Below, piece by piece: positions 60,961 through 64,000 of a DNA stretch of 64,000 nucleotides (positions within the stretch are counted from its first letter, which is position 1; each line of letters starts with the position of its first letter). Position numbers and translations under genes: made by a program. This stretch comes from Zeugodacus cucurbitae. Its lineage: Eukaryota > Arthropoda > Insecta > Diptera > Tephritidae. Location of the stretch: NCBI RefSeq assembly GCF_028554725.1, contig NC_071667.1:48663501-48727500 (forward strand), written 5' to 3'. The notes below the pieces were generated by a model. That model saw only the letters and a program-made list of their open reading frames with translations. It was not told the origin of the DNA and made no database searches.

Positions 60961-61461
60961 AAAAAAGGTTAAAAATAAGATATTTTTCTTCCAAAATTAA
61001 TTAGTGTAAATGCGTCTATTCTAGTGACCAGAAAAATATGGTCGTATCTTAAAGGGTGTTTAAAAAACACAATTTCGTATTATCCCTGAAATATCCTTGA
61101 ATAAACATGGCTTCTGCATATCAACTTTTATTTAATTGAATCCAAAATAAAAGTTCTAAGCTGAATACTATTGTAAGTAGTGGTGCGTCTAACCTATTGC
61201 CGAGGAGTGTATATGGGTTCACAAACTGGCATCACTACAGAACACTTTTCAAACTGATTCTTGAATATACATACATACATATACATATGTATAAATGAAA
61301 AATTTCTCTTTTGCTTTTAGAACCATCGAATAGGTTGACGCCAATGATAAAACTCATATTTCCAATCTGTGACCGCTATATGTATACCAATTGAGGTATA
61401 GTATTTTCCAAAGCGTTCGTTGATAGAATCTCCGCTAAAACTAATTGAGTTAGATAGATAG
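60961..61461. other. Anonymous AT-rich DNA
   Basis: No coding, repeat or RNA signal beyond an ATACATACATACATATAC run near 61268. Confidence 0.5.
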
Positions 61462-61752
61462 AAAGGCTAAGTTCGGGTGCAACCGAACATTTTATACTCT
61501 CACAATTTATTGATATATTTTTATTAAGATAACCAACAATTTGCCCCAATTTGAAAATCCTATAATGAGGTATATGAGAGACACACTATTAGAAGAAAAA
61601 ACTTCCTCTAAATTAATTAAAGATACCTGAGAGATTTACTGAAATTTTCGGTGAAAAATTACCATGGGGCACTGAATTCTTCATATTGCTTTGAAAAGTT
61701 ATTGTCCGATTTCGATAATACTCTGTTAGCAACTTTTGTTGCGATAGTATAA
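61462..61752 (+). mobile_element. Family R, short internally deleted copy 8
   Basis: Has both family ends in only about 290 bp: AGAAAGGCTAAGTTCGGGTG, then TTTATACTCTCACAA, at the left, and TAGCAACTTTTGTTGCGATAGTATAAA (read as two pieces) at the right. The GGACGGAC tract and the GTGGGCG-rich middle are absent. Retaining only the ends is what a MITE-like derivative looks like, and supports these ends as the true borders. Confidence 0.72.
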
Positions 61753-63780
61753 AAATCTATAATTTGTTTAAAAAAGTGAGTAATGTAAGTGAGTAAAATT
61801 TAGGTAAAAAAATTTCAGCTTCCAGCCTTTGAAAGTTTTAAAAGGTGATAGAAATCTCGCCTCCGGAAAAATTAAATATATGGGCCTAATAAATTAGTGT
61901 AATCAGGTACAACGGACTTGATTTGATTTGTAAAATAGATTTGTAAAATAGATTTCTAAAAATAGGTGTAAACGGATTATAACCTGTTTACTATCCATAG
62001 AACAACGCATACCCAATTATAATATATATGCTCTTACAATGATTTGCAAACCTATCGTCGTCTTTCCACCTTCAAGAGACGCATTTGAGGACACGAATAT
62101 TTGGCTGCTTTCACACTTAGCCCTTCCTAATGACTTCGAAAAGTTCATCAAAATCGGCCAATCATTCTAAGTTATTTAAATTCAAATTTCAGCCGAAGAA
62201 TATCAAGCATAAGATACCCGACACCATATAAATCATAAAGTCACTTATACGCTCACAGCGCACTACTGCTCATGTGTATTGTATATACTTAACTACCTTA
62301 TTACGTAAATGAACATTTGAGACAATAATGTGGCAGCTGAGGCGAACCGCATTACCTTAAAGATTTACTTGAAAATATCCAACCGCATATTAATATATAT
62401 ATAAATTTGCATGCACACGCATAAATAATGCTCAGTAAACATTTACAAGTTGTCTAAATTTGAGTTTATGTCAAATTCTGACTATTACCTACCCACACAT
62501 ACCACACAGCTCAATAACTGTGCGAGCGTGTGTGTGTGTGTGTGACAAGTAAAAGCAGCTTAAATGTACCAATAATTTGCATAAATTCTCTTGACATGTT
62601 ATCAAAATCACACTCGAAATGATTAAGGTGTGATTTCGAGTGATCTTGTGTGATTTTGGTACGTGAAACGGTCATACCAACCCGCTGGCTGTGAGCTTGC
62701 ATGTCAGCATGAATGGCACCCGCAAGCTTATACCATTACCGTATTTGTATTTGTGGCATTCACTATTCCCCAGCAATGTGCTAGATATGAGTGGTTGGAA
62801 TGCGAGTGTGACTGTGTGCGTGCGGCGAGGTGACTTACAGCCAAGCGTACGCACTGTGAGCATTTGCATAGTTGTCTAACAGTACAATGTGTTTATGGAT
62901 TTGTATGTACTGTACGTTGGAGCAGCAACTCTCCGCATGTGTGCATGTCATATTACTACGCATATTTTGGGAGTTCGCTTTCGGTTATGTAATGGTAAGC
63001 GTTCTCAATCACATTCATTCTCACACATACACACGAAGGCGTGCGAATTTACATGCGTGGCGCTCGTAAACGTCTGTCTGTGCTTATTTACATACTAACA
63101 AACACACACACGCGCAAATTTGTAAATCTGTATTTGCATTTCAATTTAAATCTTTATTTGTCACAACAATGACAAATTATGTGTCAGCATTTTAGTGGGG
63201 AAACTAAACTGTCAGTTGATATTTTGAATTTGTTGCCACAAGTTAATTTATATGTTAATACGTGACGCATTCTCCTCATCCCCGACTCACAGCCCTTTTT
63301 GTGGCTGTTGTCCCAATTTATATTTGTCTACTCGCTAGCATATGTGTGTTGTTGTTTAACGCGCATAGTAATATAATATTTTCGCCTGTGACAAGTTTGA
63401 AATAGACGTGACCATATATCTAGTTTTTAACTATATTGTAGCAGGATTGGATGTAAGTTATGTGAAATATTTTTATTTTATATATCTTCTTATAAAGGAG
63501 ATTTGTTAAATATGCCATACAAATAATTTGAATTTGAGCGTAGTTAAATTATTTATGTTAAGTAGATATAGTACAGGTTAATAATGCTGTTAGAGGATAG
63601 TTTGTACTCAGTTCTAGACCTAAGGAATTTTAATTTTTTTCTAGCAGAGCATTCAAAGGCTTTTTAATATTTTTTGCAAATATACATCAGCATATCCGAT
63701 GGTTCGGTTGTACTACATAAGGCCTGTTTTTACTAACTATATCATATTTGTCAATACATTTTGCTATCTCTGATTGTACG
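61753..63780. other. Anonymous DNA with a GT microsatellite
   Basis: A (GT)8 tract lies at 62528-62543, and CA/GT-rich DNA runs to about 63,110. Overlapping short frames across 62,690-63,100 on both strands have no family resemblance. No gene recognised. Confidence 0.45.
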
Positions 63781-64000
63781 TTTTTATACTCTCGCAATAA
63801 CGCTGCTAAGAGAGTATAACATATAGTTTTTATCACATAGCTTTTGTTTGTATGTACAACATGAATGTTTGTATTCATACAACATGAAAATAGGTAACGC
63901 CCACCTCCCATACAAAGGTTTGGTTGAAAATTACTAAAAGTGAAAGAAAATTACTAATGAGTTATATCAAAAATCGTCAGAACCAATAAAATTTACGGAA
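63781..64000 (-). mobile_element. Family R dispersed repeat, copy 9, running off the window
   Basis: Opens on the plus strand with TTTTTATACTCTCGCAATAA, then GCTAAGAGAGTATAAC. It continues through the family CGCCCACCTCCCATACAAAG block (about 63899) and the ATTACTAAAAGTG block. The other end lies beyond 64000. Confidence 0.7.

Noticed and set aside
1..64000. tRNA, rRNA, histone or other RNA genes
   Set aside because: No cloverleaf B-box pattern, rRNA core or known small RNA was recognised by eye. A covariance-model search would be decisive.

Overview
The window looks like AT-rich, gene-poor nuclear DNA of a higher fly. A tephritid fruit fly is my best guess, from the mix of mariner, Helitron, RTE-like and R1-like elements; this is inference, because no host gene is identified well enough to fix the species. 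Nearly everything recognisable is transposable-element DNA in layers. I see no rRNA, tRNA or CRISPR array and no intact host gene.

Layout. 1-605: an internally deleted mariner. 648-4215: one copy of an unclassified dispersed repeat (here called family R), split by a 5'-truncated RTE-like retrotransposon with a clean 15-bp target-site duplication. 4290-4750: a rearranged RTE remnant. 7706-10570: a reverse R copy split by a Helitron (7792-10127) whose empty site is preserved in another R copy at about 23521. 11745-12275 and 16260-16650: 3' ends of RNase H-bearing non-LTR elements. 12364-13856 and 22030-23145: two more Helitrons. 24413-26741: a minus-strand, multi-exon pseudogene of a trypsin-fold serine protease homologue. 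Its splice sites and phases are all retained, but it has four in-frame stops, a frameshift and an R copy in one intron. 27005-28835: Helitron helicase pieces split by another R copy. 33945-37165: an R1-like element interrupted by a second RTE copy. 40398-40867 and 54958-55193: two MITEs with TA target duplications. 47490-48330: a dispersed repeat containing a 240-bp tandem duplication. 54057-54884 and 58464-60960: two more RTE copies on the minus strand. 61462-64000: further R copies.

The long stretches between elements (about 4.7-7.7, 13.9-16.2, 17.7-22, 28.8-31.2, 37.2-40.4, 43-47.5, 48.3-51.1, 55.2-58.4 and 61.8-63.8 kb) are AT-rich with short GT/CA tracts and stop-rich in all frames. A few local GC-rich patches and three exon-like sequences (42914-43093 minus, 44374-44562 minus, 53322-53408 plus) are the only hints of host coding or regulatory DNA there.

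No new functional system is evident. The most informative content is historical: nested insertions that can be dated relative to one another, Helitron copies carrying the same internal R fragment, a doubly truncated RTE insertion with perfect duplications, and a serine protease homologue gene caught in decay.
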